DNA of 64,000 nucleotides, from contig NZ_CP035758.1 of assembly GCF_004208415.1 (NCBI RefSeq), forward strand, positions 4,092,001-4,156,000, written 5' to 3'. The DNA comes from Ktedonosporobacter rubrisoli (GTDB lineage: Bacteria > Chloroflexota > Ktedonobacteria > Ktedonobacterales > Ktedonobacteraceae). Positions 44,334 to 53,262 of the stretch are shown piece by piece. A program made the position numbers and the translations under genes. Each line of letters starts with the position of its first letter. The first letter of the stretch is position 1. A model generated the notes under the pieces. It was given only the letters and a program-made list of their open reading frames with translations. It searched no databases and was not told the DNA's origin.

Positions 44334-46754
44334 ATGCTTAAGCTCCAAGAACGCATACCAGCACCTACACGTAAACCGAGCAGGCGCAGGCGCCTCTCTC
44401 CACTGATGCTCGCGGGTTTGAGCGTCCCTGTTGTTCTTGCGTTAATAGCTGCCTCAGTTTTCATCCTCCCGAATATCTTATCGCACGCAGCTAACGCCAA
44501 CGCCGACTGCTCCCTGACAGTACCACCAAATCCCTTAAGCGCTCAGGGGCTGGCCACTCCCTATCAGTTGGTAGCCACTAACGCTGCTAATGGCCCTTGC
44601 CACGAAGCAAATGCCGCTCAGTCTGCGTTTGTCCAGGCAGCAATCCTGGACCCCGCCACAGGGAAAATTTCCGTCTATAGCCCATTGGTTATCGACCAGG
44701 GCACCCAGCCCGCCGTACAGCCCACACCTCCGCAACTTCCTGCTCGCGCCGTAGTGGCAATATGGTTTGGCTTCAATGGAAACAATCTAACGGTTGTCAG
44801 AAACCATGGAGGACGGGTTGGCATTATGGGTTTGCGCGGAGATCTAACGCGTGGAAACTGTGTCAATGGCCTCAATGGTTCTGTCTTTGGGCAATTCTCT
44901 TATTGTAACGCTCCTGCATTCTTCCAGGCCGCCAGAGCGGCGATGCGGGCGGGAAAATTGACTGTTCCTGCTCTGGGTACCGCTAAAGATGGTATGCCCT
45001 GTCCTACTACCCGCGATTTCAGCGTAGTAGACCAGGACCAGAGCGATAATGTACAAACTCAATATCTGGCCAATGCAAACGGGCAAACCGCACAGTTTAC
45101 AGCTGCCAACCAGGCAAAATTACAGAACGCCACAACACTCGGCAATCCGAGCGACAATGCGCTGCTCACCCAGTTTATCGATCCAGCTCTTGGCTGCCAG
45201 CCCTGGCAAGCCCCCGACTTAGCTAACCAGAACGCTATGGTTTCTGCGCTTGCCCTCGACGAATTGCAAGCTGCCGCTAATCAGAAAGCACCGATCGCTT
45301 TAGTTCCGCTTACAAACCCGATGACCCTTGTCAACGGTCAACCAAGCCTGGCAAAAACGAATCTCTACAGAGTAGGTGTTGATCAGACACCTGCGTTCAA
45401 TAACAACCAGGCCAGCGGTACAACCTATTGTAAGAATCTGGTAAATCCTGGGTTGGCTCGGATTAAGCAAGATATGCAGATTACTATGAATGCCAACACG
45501 CCTGATCCGGCCGCAGCCAATTCGCTCTTTACGTTCCTGGCGCAACGCTTCAACGCCTCTTATACTAACCTTAAATGCCAGGCGCTGCTCAATATGCCTA
45601 ACCCGGTGACTGTCCAGACAGATGGCAATGGCGTTGCTACCTCAGCAACAATTAATCTGCCCGCCGGAAATGGCAACAACCCGGGAAAGACAAATTGCGC
45701 GATTAACAACAACGCCCTTCAGGGCTGTAGCGGCTCCTTCACCATCAATCGTCAGTTCTGTTTGATGTCGGCAAACGCAGGAGCTAATCAAGTCAAGATG
45801 ACGTGCCCTGGCGCCCGCATCCGGCTTCAGCAGCCAGGCCAGAACAATCAGAACAACCAAAACAACCAGAACAATCAGAATAATGGCCAGAACAATCAGA
45901 ACAACCAGAATAATGGCCAGAACAATCAGGGAGCTCAAGGCAACAATCAGAATGATCAAGCCAATACTCAGAACACCATGGACAACCAGGCCAATATGCA
46001 GAATAATGGCCAGAACAACCAGAACAATCAAAACAACATGGACAACCAGACTGGCAATCAGAACAACATGGATAACCAGAACAGCCAGACTGGTAACCAG
46101 AACAACATGGATAACCAGGCCAATAACCAGAACAACCAGACTGGCAATCAGAACAACATGGATAACCAGAATAATGGCCAGAACAACCAGAACAACCAGG
46201 CCAACATGCAGAATAATGGCCAGAACAATCAGGGCAATATAAACTGTGCGATTAATAATAACGCCATTCAGGGTTGCAACGGCTCCTTCACCATTAATCG
46301 TCAATCCTGTACCCTGGCTCTAGACCAGGCAGCCAATCAGGTAAATATGACATGTCCTGGTGCCCAGGTACGCGTTCGCCAGGGTCGAAACAATAACCAG
46401 AACAATCAAGGCAATGCTCAGAACAACGGCCAGAATGGCATGAATAACCAGAACGATCAGAACAATCAGGCTAATGGTCAGAACGATCAGAACAATCAAG
46501 GCAATGGCCAGAACGACCAGGGCAACCAGAACACCATGAACAACCAAAATAATCAGAACAACGGCCAAAATAATCAGAATGCCATGAACAATCAGGGCAA
46601 CGGTCAGAACGACCAGGGCAACCAGAACAATGCGCAGAATAACCAGAACAATCAGGGCAACGGTCAGAACGGCCAGGGCAACCAGAACAATCAAGGCAAT
46701 GGCCAGAACGACCAGAACGCCGCTGATCCCACGCCGTCTCAAACTCAGCAATAG
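44334..46754 (+). CDS. secreted Asn/Gln-rich repeat protein
   Basis: About 806 residues. Basic n-region (RKPSRRRRLSP) and one hydrophobic segment (~22-45) form a signal or anchor. A ~400-residue Cys-containing domain (AVVAIWFGFNGNNLTVV) follows. Then come two ~50-residue copies of a Cys module (C-A-I-N-N-N-A-x-Q-G-C-x-G-S-F-T-I-N-R-Q, near 453-503 and 635-683), each followed by >100 residues made almost solely of N, Q, G and M. The DNA of the linkers is a degenerate tandem array of AACCAGAACAAT-like units. AAAGGGG precedes ATG 44334; an in-frame GTG (44247) is an alternative. Function unknown; a surface or matrix role is possible. Confidence 0.75.
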   Translation: MLKLQERIPAPTRKPSRRRRLSPLMLAGLSVPVVLALIAASVFILPNILSHAANANADCSLTVPPNPLSAQGLATPYQLVATNAANGPCHEANAAQSAFVQAAILDPATGKISVYSPLVIDQGTQPAVQPTPPQLPARAVVAIWFGFNGNNLTVVRNHGGRVGIMGLRGDLTRGNCVNGLNGSVFGQFSYCNAPAFFQAARAAMRAGKLTVPALGTAKDGMPCPTTRDFSVVDQDQSDNVQTQYLANANGQTAQFTAANQAKLQNATTLGNPSDNALLTQFIDPALGCQPWQAPDLANQNAMVSALALDELQAAANQKAPIALVPLTNPMTLVNGQPSLAKTNLYRVGVDQTPAFNNNQASGTTYCKNLVNPGLARIKQDMQITMNANTPDPAAANSLFTFLAQRFNASYTNLKCQALLNMPNPVTVQTDGNGVATSATINLPAGNGNNPGKTNCAINNNALQGCSGSFTINRQFCLMSANAGANQVKMTCPGARIRLQQPGQNNQNNQNNQNNQNNGQNNQNNQNNGQNNQGAQGNNQNDQANTQNTMDNQANMQNNGQNNQNNQNNMDNQTGNQNNMDNQNSQTGNQNNMDNQANNQNNQTGNQNNMDNQNNGQNNQNNQANMQNNGQNNQGNINCAINNNAIQGCNGSFTINRQSCTLALDQAANQVNMTCPGAQVRVRQGRNNNQNNQGNAQNNGQNGMNNQNDQNNQANGQNDQNNQGNGQNDQGNQNTMNNQNNQNNGQNNQNAMNNQGNGQNDQGNQNNAQNNQNNQGNGQNGQGNQNNQGNGQNDQNAADPTPSQTQQ

Positions 46755-46876
46755 AAGACTGCGGGAAGTTAAGGGAGGATATTTCATGCCAGGATAAACT
46801 GAGTAAGCCCTGAGCATTATCTCGGCTATCTAAAAAGTAGAAAACCTCCTTCAAACTCTGGCCCTTTGCGTATGGC

Positions 46877-46911
46877 GGAGTATCGGCAGAGCTAACTTCT
46901 GCCGGTACTCC
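46877..46911 (+). terminator. hairpin downstream of the NQ-rich gene
   Basis: GGAGTATCGGCAGA, loop GCTAACT, TCTGCCGGTACTCC: 14-bp stem with one G-U pair, about 120 bases after the stop. Apart from this, the 607 bases 46755-47361 show only weak frames. Confidence 0.5.
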
Positions 46912-47361
46912 TCTCATCGCTCACCTTACCCTCGGCCTACTTCTCCGCATAGCAGCGATTAACCTGGTGGTCTATCAAGGTTCAAGTGATGCATCAAACA
47001 GGCCAGATTGCCAAGGGCAATTCGCTAGATCGCGACGTAGCTGCCCTTATCTCTGATTGGCAGTCTACTAGAGAACCAGTGTACAGATAAAACTTAGAAC
47101 GAATACATTGACCAGCTTTAGAATAAACGGAACTGAAACATTCCAGCAATGCGGGCCAGATCTGCGTAAATCCAGGAGCTATTTCTCTCCTGGAACTAGC
47201 CACATACAAAAAAGTGTGGATGGATACCTCTAAGTATAGAGATGCATACATCAGGCAACACGGATATATATATTCAGCAACAAAATGTAGCTGTGCTACA
47301 ATCCAATTAATGTAGCAAAAGCAATCGGTTTTCTAGTCTACAGAAAAGGATCAATATCTCT

Positions 47362-48249
47362 ATGAGGCTGCCACCAAAACAAAGCAAACAACTCTATTCA
47401 CGTAGACAGAACTACTTTATCGATGCGGATAGCGGAGCTGAGATCGCACGCCAGATGCGCCAGGAAATGCTTATCACGCCTGCTATGGGTGGATTATTCG
47501 TAGAGCATCCCGATCTTTCACAAGTAGATCGCATTCTTGATATATATTGCGGCCCTGGAAGCTGGTCTCTAGAGCTGGCCTATATGTACCCGGAGATCGA
47601 AGTTGTGGGCATTGACACCAATAGAAATATGATTGACTATGCGCGAGCACAGGCCAGGGTGCAAGGTCTGGAAAATGTATACTTTCAGACCATGAACCCC
47701 AAAAATCTATTGGACTTCCCTGATGGCTCTTTTGATATCGTCAATGCCCGTTTTATAGCCCCATATCTTTATAAGAGAGATTGGCCAGCGGTTCTCCATG
47801 AGTTCGCGCGCGTCACTTGCCCCGGAGGCATCATTCGGCTCACCGAATTCGACGAGATGGGCCTTAGCAACAGTGCAGCATGCAACAAAATGGCGAGATT
47901 ATATGCCCAGGCACTCCACCATAATGGCCAGAGCTTTCATCCGCTCCCTGACGGCCCTCACTTGTGTATCACGCCGATGCTGGCAGCCTTCTTAGAGAAA
48001 GCCGGCTGCCAGAATATACAAGAGAAACTGCATGCCCTTAACTACTCTGTGGGAAGTGAAGCATATCATAGCAATTATGAGAACCTCAAAGTTGCCTATA
48101 AATTGGGACAACCGTTTCTCCTGCAGATGGAAGTAGCTACCCAGCAAGAACTAGATGAGCTCTATGAACAGATGCTATTAGAAATGTTAGCAGATGATTT
48201 TCATGCCATCTGGTATTTCCTTACAGTCTGGGGCTACAAATCATTTTAG
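47362..48249 (+). CDS. SAM-dependent methyltransferase, class I
   Basis: 295 residues. Motif I ILDIYCGPGSWSLELA (about 58-73), motif II EVVGIDTNRNMIDYA, then FDIVNARFIAPYL and CPGGIIRLTEF. The substrate is unknown; the C-terminal part is variable. AAAAGGATC precedes the ATG. It stands alone between hairpins. Confidence 0.88.
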   Translation: MRLPPKQSKQLYSRRQNYFIDADSGAEIARQMRQEMLITPAMGGLFVEHPDLSQVDRILDIYCGPGSWSLELAYMYPEIEVVGIDTNRNMIDYARAQARVQGLENVYFQTMNPKNLLDFPDGSFDIVNARFIAPYLYKRDWPAVLHEFARVTCPGGIIRLTEFDEMGLSNSAACNKMARLYAQALHHNGQSFHPLPDGPHLCITPMLAAFLEKAGCQNIQEKLHALNYSVGSEAYHSNYENLKVAYKLGQPFLLQMEVATQQELDELYEQMLLEMLADDFHAIWYFLTVWGYKSF

Positions 48250-48254
48250 AAAGG

Positions 48255-48295
48255 GGGAAAGCGCTCCGGCAAGATCGAGGATAAAGCGCTTTCCC
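48255..48295. terminator. hairpin between methyltransferase and small gene
   Basis: GGGAAAGCGCT and AGCGCTTTCCC: perfect 11-bp stem, 19-base loop, at the junction of convergent genes. Confidence 0.55.
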
Positions 48296-48330
48296 TTAGC
48301 AAACTGAGGGGTCTCAACTACATAGCTTAG

Positions 48331-48546
48331 CTATACGCTAAACTCATAGAGTTGCTCAAACTGAAGACCCAGATCATTGGTAGCTTGCCACATGGAAGAC
48401 AGAGCTTTGCGAACATTTTGAGCGGCACAGGGAGGCAAATCAGTACGAGCAGCCAGCTTCTTGAGGGTCTCGTACGCACCAAGCAATTCCTTTTCTTGCT
48501 CAGTTAACGGATTTCCCAGCAGATCGGTACTTGATACGATTGTCAT
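48331..48546 (-). CDS. 71-residue helical protein of unknown function
   Basis: The ATG at 48546 has GGAGAG upstream inside a longer frame. The product is predicted helical (TEQEKELLGAYETLKKLAARTDLPPCAAQNVRKALSSM in two halves around DLPPC). It ends the leftward operon-like series, 33 bases after the CoA ligase gene. It may be a small accessory protein; no family known to me. Confidence 0.6.
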   Translation of the reverse strand: MTIVSSTDLLGNPLTEQEKELLGAYETLKKLAARTDLPPCAAQNVRKALSSMWQATNDLGLQFEQLYEFSV

Positions 48547-48579
48547 TAGCTTCTCTCCTCTTTCACGCATAAAAATATG

Positions 48580-49922
48580 CTAATATTGAGCCACAGGACG
48601 AGCGTCTACCAGGCGCCTTGCCTTGAGTTCAAAGTGCGGCAATTCTCCATATTCCATACGTTCGAGATTAAAGCGCAGTCCCTCGTGGGCATTGGATAGA
48701 TCCCTGGCAAGCTTTTGTTGGAGCTCGGGCCATTCGGCCTCATAGCCGTGCTTAATCTCCAGCTTAACAGTTATCTCATCCTGCACATTGTCCTTACGCC
48801 AGATATAGATCTGGAACTCATCAATAGCGGTGTACTCACGTACAATCGACTCTACAGCGCGCGGATAGACATTCGTGCCGCGGATGAGCTTCATATCGTC
48901 CCAGCGCCCGCGAATGCCGCCCTCATAAATATCCCAGGTTCGCCCACAACTACACGTACTGCTGGGAACCCTCATGACCATATCTTTGGTGCGATAGCGA
49001 ATAGCCGGAATAAATCCTCGTCCAAAAGAGGTAACCACGCGTTCGCCAAGTTCACCATAGCCTGCAGGCTCACCGCTTGTCGGATTCAACACTTCCTCAA
49101 TGAAATGGTCTTCAATAATATGCGTCCCGCCGGGCTGATGAGAGCATTCAAAGATCATGATCGTGCCTACCTCAGTCATTCCTGCCGTATCGCCGCATTT
49201 TGCTCCCCAGGCTTCCTCAAGCTGATGCTTTACCGCCGGAATAGAGCCAGCAGGCTCGCCCGAGAGGATAATCTTATTGACCTTGCTCTCCTTAGCCAGG
49301 TCAATGCCCATCTCACGGGCCTTTTCCCAGAGATGCAAGGCATAGGTAGGCGTTGAGCAGACAGTTGTCACACCCATCTCGACAATTTGTTTAATACGGG
49401 CCTCAGTCGTCTGCGCTCCGCCTGGAATGACCAGCGCACCTATCTTCTCACAGCAATAATGTGCCCCCAAAAGCCTATAAATGACCCATAGCCAAAGGCA
49501 AAATACACTACATCTTCGGGACGCACGCCAAAGGCCCAGAGCCCATAGCACCACATTTCGCTGATCCAGTCCCAATCCTTCATGCTATCGAGCACGCGAA
49601 TAGGAATGCGGCCGCTTGTGCCCGATGTGAGATGATAACGAATGGCATTTCTTTGATCGGTGGCGAGTAGATCACCAAAGAGGGGTTGTTCCATCTGCGC
49701 CTGCATCCATTCCTCGCGGGTCATATAGGGGATGCGGCGAATATCATCAAGGGTCTTTAGCTGCTCCGGTTTGAAGCCAGCGGCATCGAAACGTCGTTTG
49801 TGAAAGGGAGTTGTAGCATATGCCCACTCGCATAAGTGCCGGAGTTTAGCAAGCTGCAATACCTGCAATTCTGCACGGGGTAGCGTCTCTGTCTTCGGAT
49901 TCCAGTACTCTGAATAGGCCAT
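48580..49922 (-). pseudogene. phenylacetate/aminobenzoate-CoA ligase-like gene with a frameshift
   Basis: PaaK-type adenylate-forming ligase. The N-terminal part (frame from ATG 49922, AAAGGAGG upstream) has WNPKTETLPRAELQVLQL and HLTSGTSGRIPI, the P-loop-like motif. Reading then leaves frame at the G5 tract on the coding strand (49464-49468). The C-terminal part continues in the next frame from GAHYCCEKIGALVIPGG through CSTPTYALHLWEKA and RGRWDDMKLIRGTNVYPRAVE. One extra G restores about 448 codons. This may be a sequencing error, a recent mutation or slippage. It should activate the aromatic acid feeding the adjacent pathway. Confidence 0.85.
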
Positions 49923-49967
49923 CTCATCTCCTCCTTTGGCGAGATAAACAGACATCTCAGTCCATGT

Positions 49968-51119
49968 TTAACGATCACGTCCAACCAGCTCACGGGCAAT
50001 AATTATGCGCTGAATATGGCTGGTCCCCTCGTAGATTTGTAGCCCCTTGATATCCCGATAATAACGCTCGACTGGATATTCATTAGAATATCCACGATTC
50101 CCATGGAGTAATACTGCCTGTGAGGCGGCTTTCATCGCGGCCTCTGTAGCAAATAGTTTTGCGATCGAGGTGGCCTGAGTTGTGGGCAAGCCGCGATCTT
50201 TAGCCCAGGCAGCCCGATAAACGAGCAAGCGCGAGGCTTCAAGATCAGCAGCCATATTCGCAAGTTCAGCCTGCACCATTTGAAAATCGGCAAGGCGCTG
50301 ATTAAATTGCCGCCGCTGCTTCGTATAGGCCACGCAGGCATCCAGGCAGGCCTGTGCTATGCCCACAGCGCCAGCCGCTACGCCCAGACGTCCCCTATCC
50401 AGGGCCGACATGGCTACTTTGAAACCATCGCCAGCAGCCCCCAATAAAGCGCTTTTTGGGACTCGGCACTCTTTGAGCGTGATATGCACATGCTCTGAGG
50501 CGCTATGCCCCAACTCTTTACCGGGCATCGGCTCGCGTAAGAAGCCGGGAGTATCGGTGGCCACGAGAAATGCACAGATGCCCTTATGGCGCAATGAGCG
50601 GTCCATACTGGCAAACACAATGGCAAGATGGGCACTGGTGCCATTTGTAATCCAAATCTTCTCGCCATTGAGAACATACTCCTCGCCCTCTTCGCGCGCT
50701 GTAGTCTCTAGACTGGCGGCATCAGAGCCGGCATTTGGCTCGGTAAGCGCATAGCAGCCGATCCACTCGCCAGTCGCCAGGCGCGGCAAATAGTAATGCT
50801 TTTGTTCCTCAGTCCCCCAATCTTGAATGCAGAGAGAGACAAGGCTGGCATGGACTGTCAAGAAACCGCGTACAGAAGAATCAACGCGCCCCAGTTCTTC
50901 ACAAAGCAGGGCATAGCTGACGTAATCCATGCCCGCGCCCCCATACTCTTGTCTGACAGGTCCGGCCAGAAATCCCAGCTCGCCCATGCGTTTGATCAGT
51001 GGCAGGGGAAAAATGCCTTTCTCATCGGCCTCGCGCGAGAGAGGCGCCACCTCCTGCTCGGCAAACTGGCGGGCTTGCAACTGGATCTGCTGCTGTTCTG
51101 GAGTCAATTCGAAATCCAT
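49968..51119 (-). CDS. acyl-CoA dehydrogenase
   Basis: 383 residues, FAD-dependent, removing hydrogens between C2 and C3 of an acyl-CoA. Signatures: YALTEPNAGSDAASLETTA (FAD/substrate loop), EKIWITNGTSAHL, YTKQRRQFNQRLADFQ and LLHGNRGYSNEYPVERYYRDIKGLQIYEGTSHIQRII (catalytic-type Glu in YEGTS; longer motif abbreviated here as QIYEGTSHIQR). Start at ATG 51119. Part of the anthranilate-like operon, 13 bases after RidA. Confidence 0.94.
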   Translation of the reverse strand: MDFELTPEQQQIQLQARQFAEQEVAPLSREADEKGIFPLPLIKRMGELGFLAGPVRQEYGGAGMDYVSYALLCEELGRVDSSVRGFLTVHASLVSLCIQDWGTEEQKHYYLPRLATGEWIGCYALTEPNAGSDAASLETTAREEGEEYVLNGEKIWITNGTSAHLAIVFASMDRSLRHKGICAFLVATDTPGFLREPMPGKELGHSASEHVHITLKECRVPKSALLGAAGDGFKVAMSALDRGRLGVAAGAVGIAQACLDACVAYTKQRRQFNQRLADFQMVQAELANMAADLEASRLLVYRAAWAKDRGLPTTQATSIAKLFATEAAMKAASQAVLLHGNRGYSNEYPVERYYRDIKGLQIYEGTSHIQRIIIARELVGRDR

Positions 51120-51132
51120 GAGCTTACTCCCT

Positions 51133-51543
51133 TTATGCTTCAGAGCCGATGACCGCCATGCCCTCTATTTCCAACAAGATTCCATCCTGGTAAAAGCGTG
51201 AGATCTCAAAGAGGGCAGTGGCAGGATAATAGGACCCAAAAAAGCTTCTATGAACCTTGCCTAGCTCTTTAAGGTGGGCCTGGTAGGCATCGCGATCGCT
51301 GACAAAAATATTGATCTTCACAATATCTTGCATCTTGCCACCCGCCGCCTCAACGACGGCTCTGAGGTTACGCAGCACCTGTTCAAACTGGCCTACCAGA
51401 TCCCCCGGCGCGACAACGCGCCCTTCAGCATCGTTGGCGGTCTGGCCGGCTAAAAAGAGGAGGGAGCCCCCAGAGACGCGAATGCCATGATTGAAGCCGC
51501 TGGGTCGGGCTAAGGCGGGAGGATTAATAATCTCTTTTTCCAT
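51133..51543 (-). CDS. RidA/YjgF-family enamine/imine deaminase
   Basis: 136 residues. FLAGQTANDAEGRVV, GDLVGQFEQVLRNLRAVVEAAGG, VKINIFVSDRDAY and ATALFEISRFYQDGILLEIEGMAVI match RidA proteins, which hydrolyse enamines and imines. The ATG at 51543 follows AAAGG. Its place between hydratase and dehydrogenase suggests deamination of an amino-group-bearing intermediate in the CoA pathway. This fits an aminobenzoyl rather than a simple benzoyl substrate, by inference. Confidence 0.9.
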   Translation of the reverse strand: MEKEIINPPALARPSGFNHGIRVSGGSLLFLAGQTANDAEGRVVAPGDLVGQFEQVLRNLRAVVEAAGGKMQDIVKINIFVSDRDAYQAHLKELGKVHRSFFGSYYPATALFEISRFYQDGILLEIEGMAVIGSEA

Positions 51544-51648
51544 GAGCGCCTTTCTCTGTAGTACAAAAGCCAGGACTGAATATATAGCTATCAATCCCGC
51601 TCATAAGCGTAAAGATCACGATGAATAGATAGGTAAAGCGCGGTCAGC

Positions 51649-52440
51649 TTAACGACCGACAAAGCGTGGCTTCTCTTTGGCCTTAAATGCCTCGTAGAAG
51701 CGGCGATGATCCTCACCCATAAGCAACAAGGCCTGAGCCTGAGCTTCGGCTTCCAGGGCAGAAATGAGATCCATGCTCTGCTCATGATTGAGCATGCGTT
51801 TGGTCATTGAAATAGCTACTGTCGGTCCCTGAGCCAGGCGTTTGGCCCACTGCAGAGCTGTGGACAACAATTCATCATGCGGCACGACGCGATTCACCAA
51901 TCCGTAACGCTCGGCAGTTGCGGCATCAACGGTATCGCCAAAGAGGAGGAGCTCGCTGGCGCGTCCCATCCCTACAATGCGTGGGAGCAGATATGCCGCC
52001 CCCATATCAGATCCGGTCAAGCCAACTTTAGTAAAAAGGAAGGCGAAGCGGGCCTTTTCGGAGGCAAGGCGCAGGTCGGCAGCCAGCGCGAGTACTGATC
52101 CGGCACCGGCCGTCATGCCATTGAGCGCAGCAATGATCGGTTTATCCAGCAGGCGCATATTCTGCACTACTGCACCCGTCATACGCGTGAACTCCAGATG
52201 CCCCTTCATATCGCGTTCCAACAACTGACCGATAATCTGATGTACATCCCCACCGGAACAGAAGCTATCGCCGGCTCCTGTCATCACCACCACACGCACG
52301 GCCTCATCATAGCGTAACTTCTCGAACAGATCACGCAATTGAGCATACACCTCGAAGGTAAGGGCATTGAGGACTTCGGGGCGATTAAATGTCAGGGTTG
52401 CCACACCATCATCCACCGTGTAGAGAAAATCATAGCTCAT
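51649..52440 (-). CDS. enoyl-CoA hydratase/isomerase
   Basis: 263 residues of the crotonase fold. ATLTFNRPEVLNALTFEVY, GAGDSFCSGGDVHQI (oxyanion hole), ALNGMTAGAGSVLALAADLRLAS and GLTGSDMGAAYLLPRIVG (active-site Asp instead of a Glu near this position). Hydrates or isomerises the CoA ester after ring reduction. ATG 52440, 21 bases after the SDR gene stop. Confidence 0.93.
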   Translation of the reverse strand: MSYDFLYTVDDGVATLTFNRPEVLNALTFEVYAQLRDLFEKLRYDEAVRVVVMTGAGDSFCSGGDVHQIIGQLLERDMKGHLEFTRMTGAVVQNMRLLDKPIIAALNGMTAGAGSVLALAADLRLASEKARFAFLFTKVGLTGSDMGAAYLLPRIVGMGRASELLLFGDTVDAATAERYGLVNRVVPHDELLSTALQWAKRLAQGPTVAISMTKRMLNHEQSMDLISALEAEAQAQALLLMGEDHRRFYEAFKAKEKPRFVGR

Positions 52441-52461
52441 TACAGACCTCCTTTGGCCTCT

Positions 52462-53256
52462 CTATGACATTACGCCTCCACCATCAACATTGATGGCCTG
52501 GCCCGTAATGCCTTTGCTACTGTCCAGGGCAAGGAACACCGCGACTGCGGCAACCTCTTCCGGCTCTATCAGCCGTTGCTGAGGGCTTGTTTTGGCCAGG
52601 GCTTCACGTGCTTGCTCTTCTGCCATACCCGTACGGGCTGCAATATTGCTAACGCTTGAATCAGTCATCGGCGTATCCACGTAGCCCGGGCAAATCGCAT
52701 TGACGGTGATATTATATGGAAGCAGCTCAACAGCCAGAGCCCGCGTCAGGCCAAGCACACCATGCTTGGAAGCCGTATATGCCGCGACGTAGCGCCCTCC
52801 AACGCGGGAGGCAATTGAAGCGACGTTGATGATACGCCCGGAGCGCTGTTCTATGAGCCTGGGCACAAAGGCTTTGCTTACATAATAAACGCTGGTCAGG
52901 TTAATAGAGAGCATGCGGTGCCAGAGCTCATCAGGATGATTAAGGAATTTATGGCTGCCCGCATTCCCGGCATTATTCACCAGGATATCTATGCCTTGCC
53001 ACTTCTCGCTGACTGTCTCGGCCATGCGCTGCACCTGCTCTACATCGGTGACATCACAGACAATTTGCAGGCTTTGAGATCCCAGGGCCTCGATCTCGGC
53101 AGCCAGGCTACTCAGGTCAGCTTCGGTACGCGCACTGATAGCGACATTGGCTCCGGCTTGAGCCAGGGCCAGGGCAATGCTGCGCCCAATGCCACGTCCT
53201 GCCCCCGTTACTACAGCTCGCAGGCCCTTAAGGAGAAGATTATGATCGTTAGGCAT
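52462..53256 (-). CDS. short-chain dehydrogenase/reductase
   Basis: 264 residues. TGAGRGIGRSIALALAQ (NAD(P) loop), DILVNNAGNAG, NVASIASRVGG, and the catalytic Y-x-x-x-K in YTASKHGVLGL. GITGQAINVDGG closes the fold. Likely oxidises the hydroxyacyl-CoA intermediate. It starts 6 bases after the bifunctional monooxygenase stop. Confidence 0.93.
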   Translation of the reverse strand: MPNDHNLLLKGLRAVVTGAGRGIGRSIALALAQAGANVAISARTEADLSSLAAEIEALGSQSLQIVCDVTDVEQVQRMAETVSEKWQGIDILVNNAGNAGSHKFLNHPDELWHRMLSINLTSVYYVSKAFVPRLIEQRSGRIINVASIASRVGGRYVAAYTASKHGVLGLTRALAVELLPYNITVNAICPGYVDTPMTDSSVSNIAARTGMAEEQAREALAKTSPQQRLIEPEEVAAVAVFLALDSSKGITGQAINVDGGGVMS

Positions 53257-53262
53257 AAGCGT

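Noticed and set aside
45838..46725. CRISPR-like or minisatellite array
   Set aside because: Repeats are short, degenerate and in frame with a coding sequence; no unique spacers.
45642..46917. Long minus-strand and alternate-frame open readings across the NQ-rich gene
   Set aside because: They are by-products of the repetitive CAG/AAC codons (Val/Ile/Leu runs on the other strand).
46994..47251. 85-codon minus-strand frame
   Set aside because: No ribosome site and no family resemblance; probably chance.
49464..49468. Programmed frameshifting in the CoA ligase
   Set aside because: The tract is only five G and no stimulatory structure or Shine-Dalgarno-like element was seen; error or mutation is simpler.
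49480..49575. N-terminal extension of the C-terminal ligase frame as a separate gene start
   Set aside because: It is the wrong frame of the ligase N-terminal coding region; the family sequence begins only after the frameshift point.
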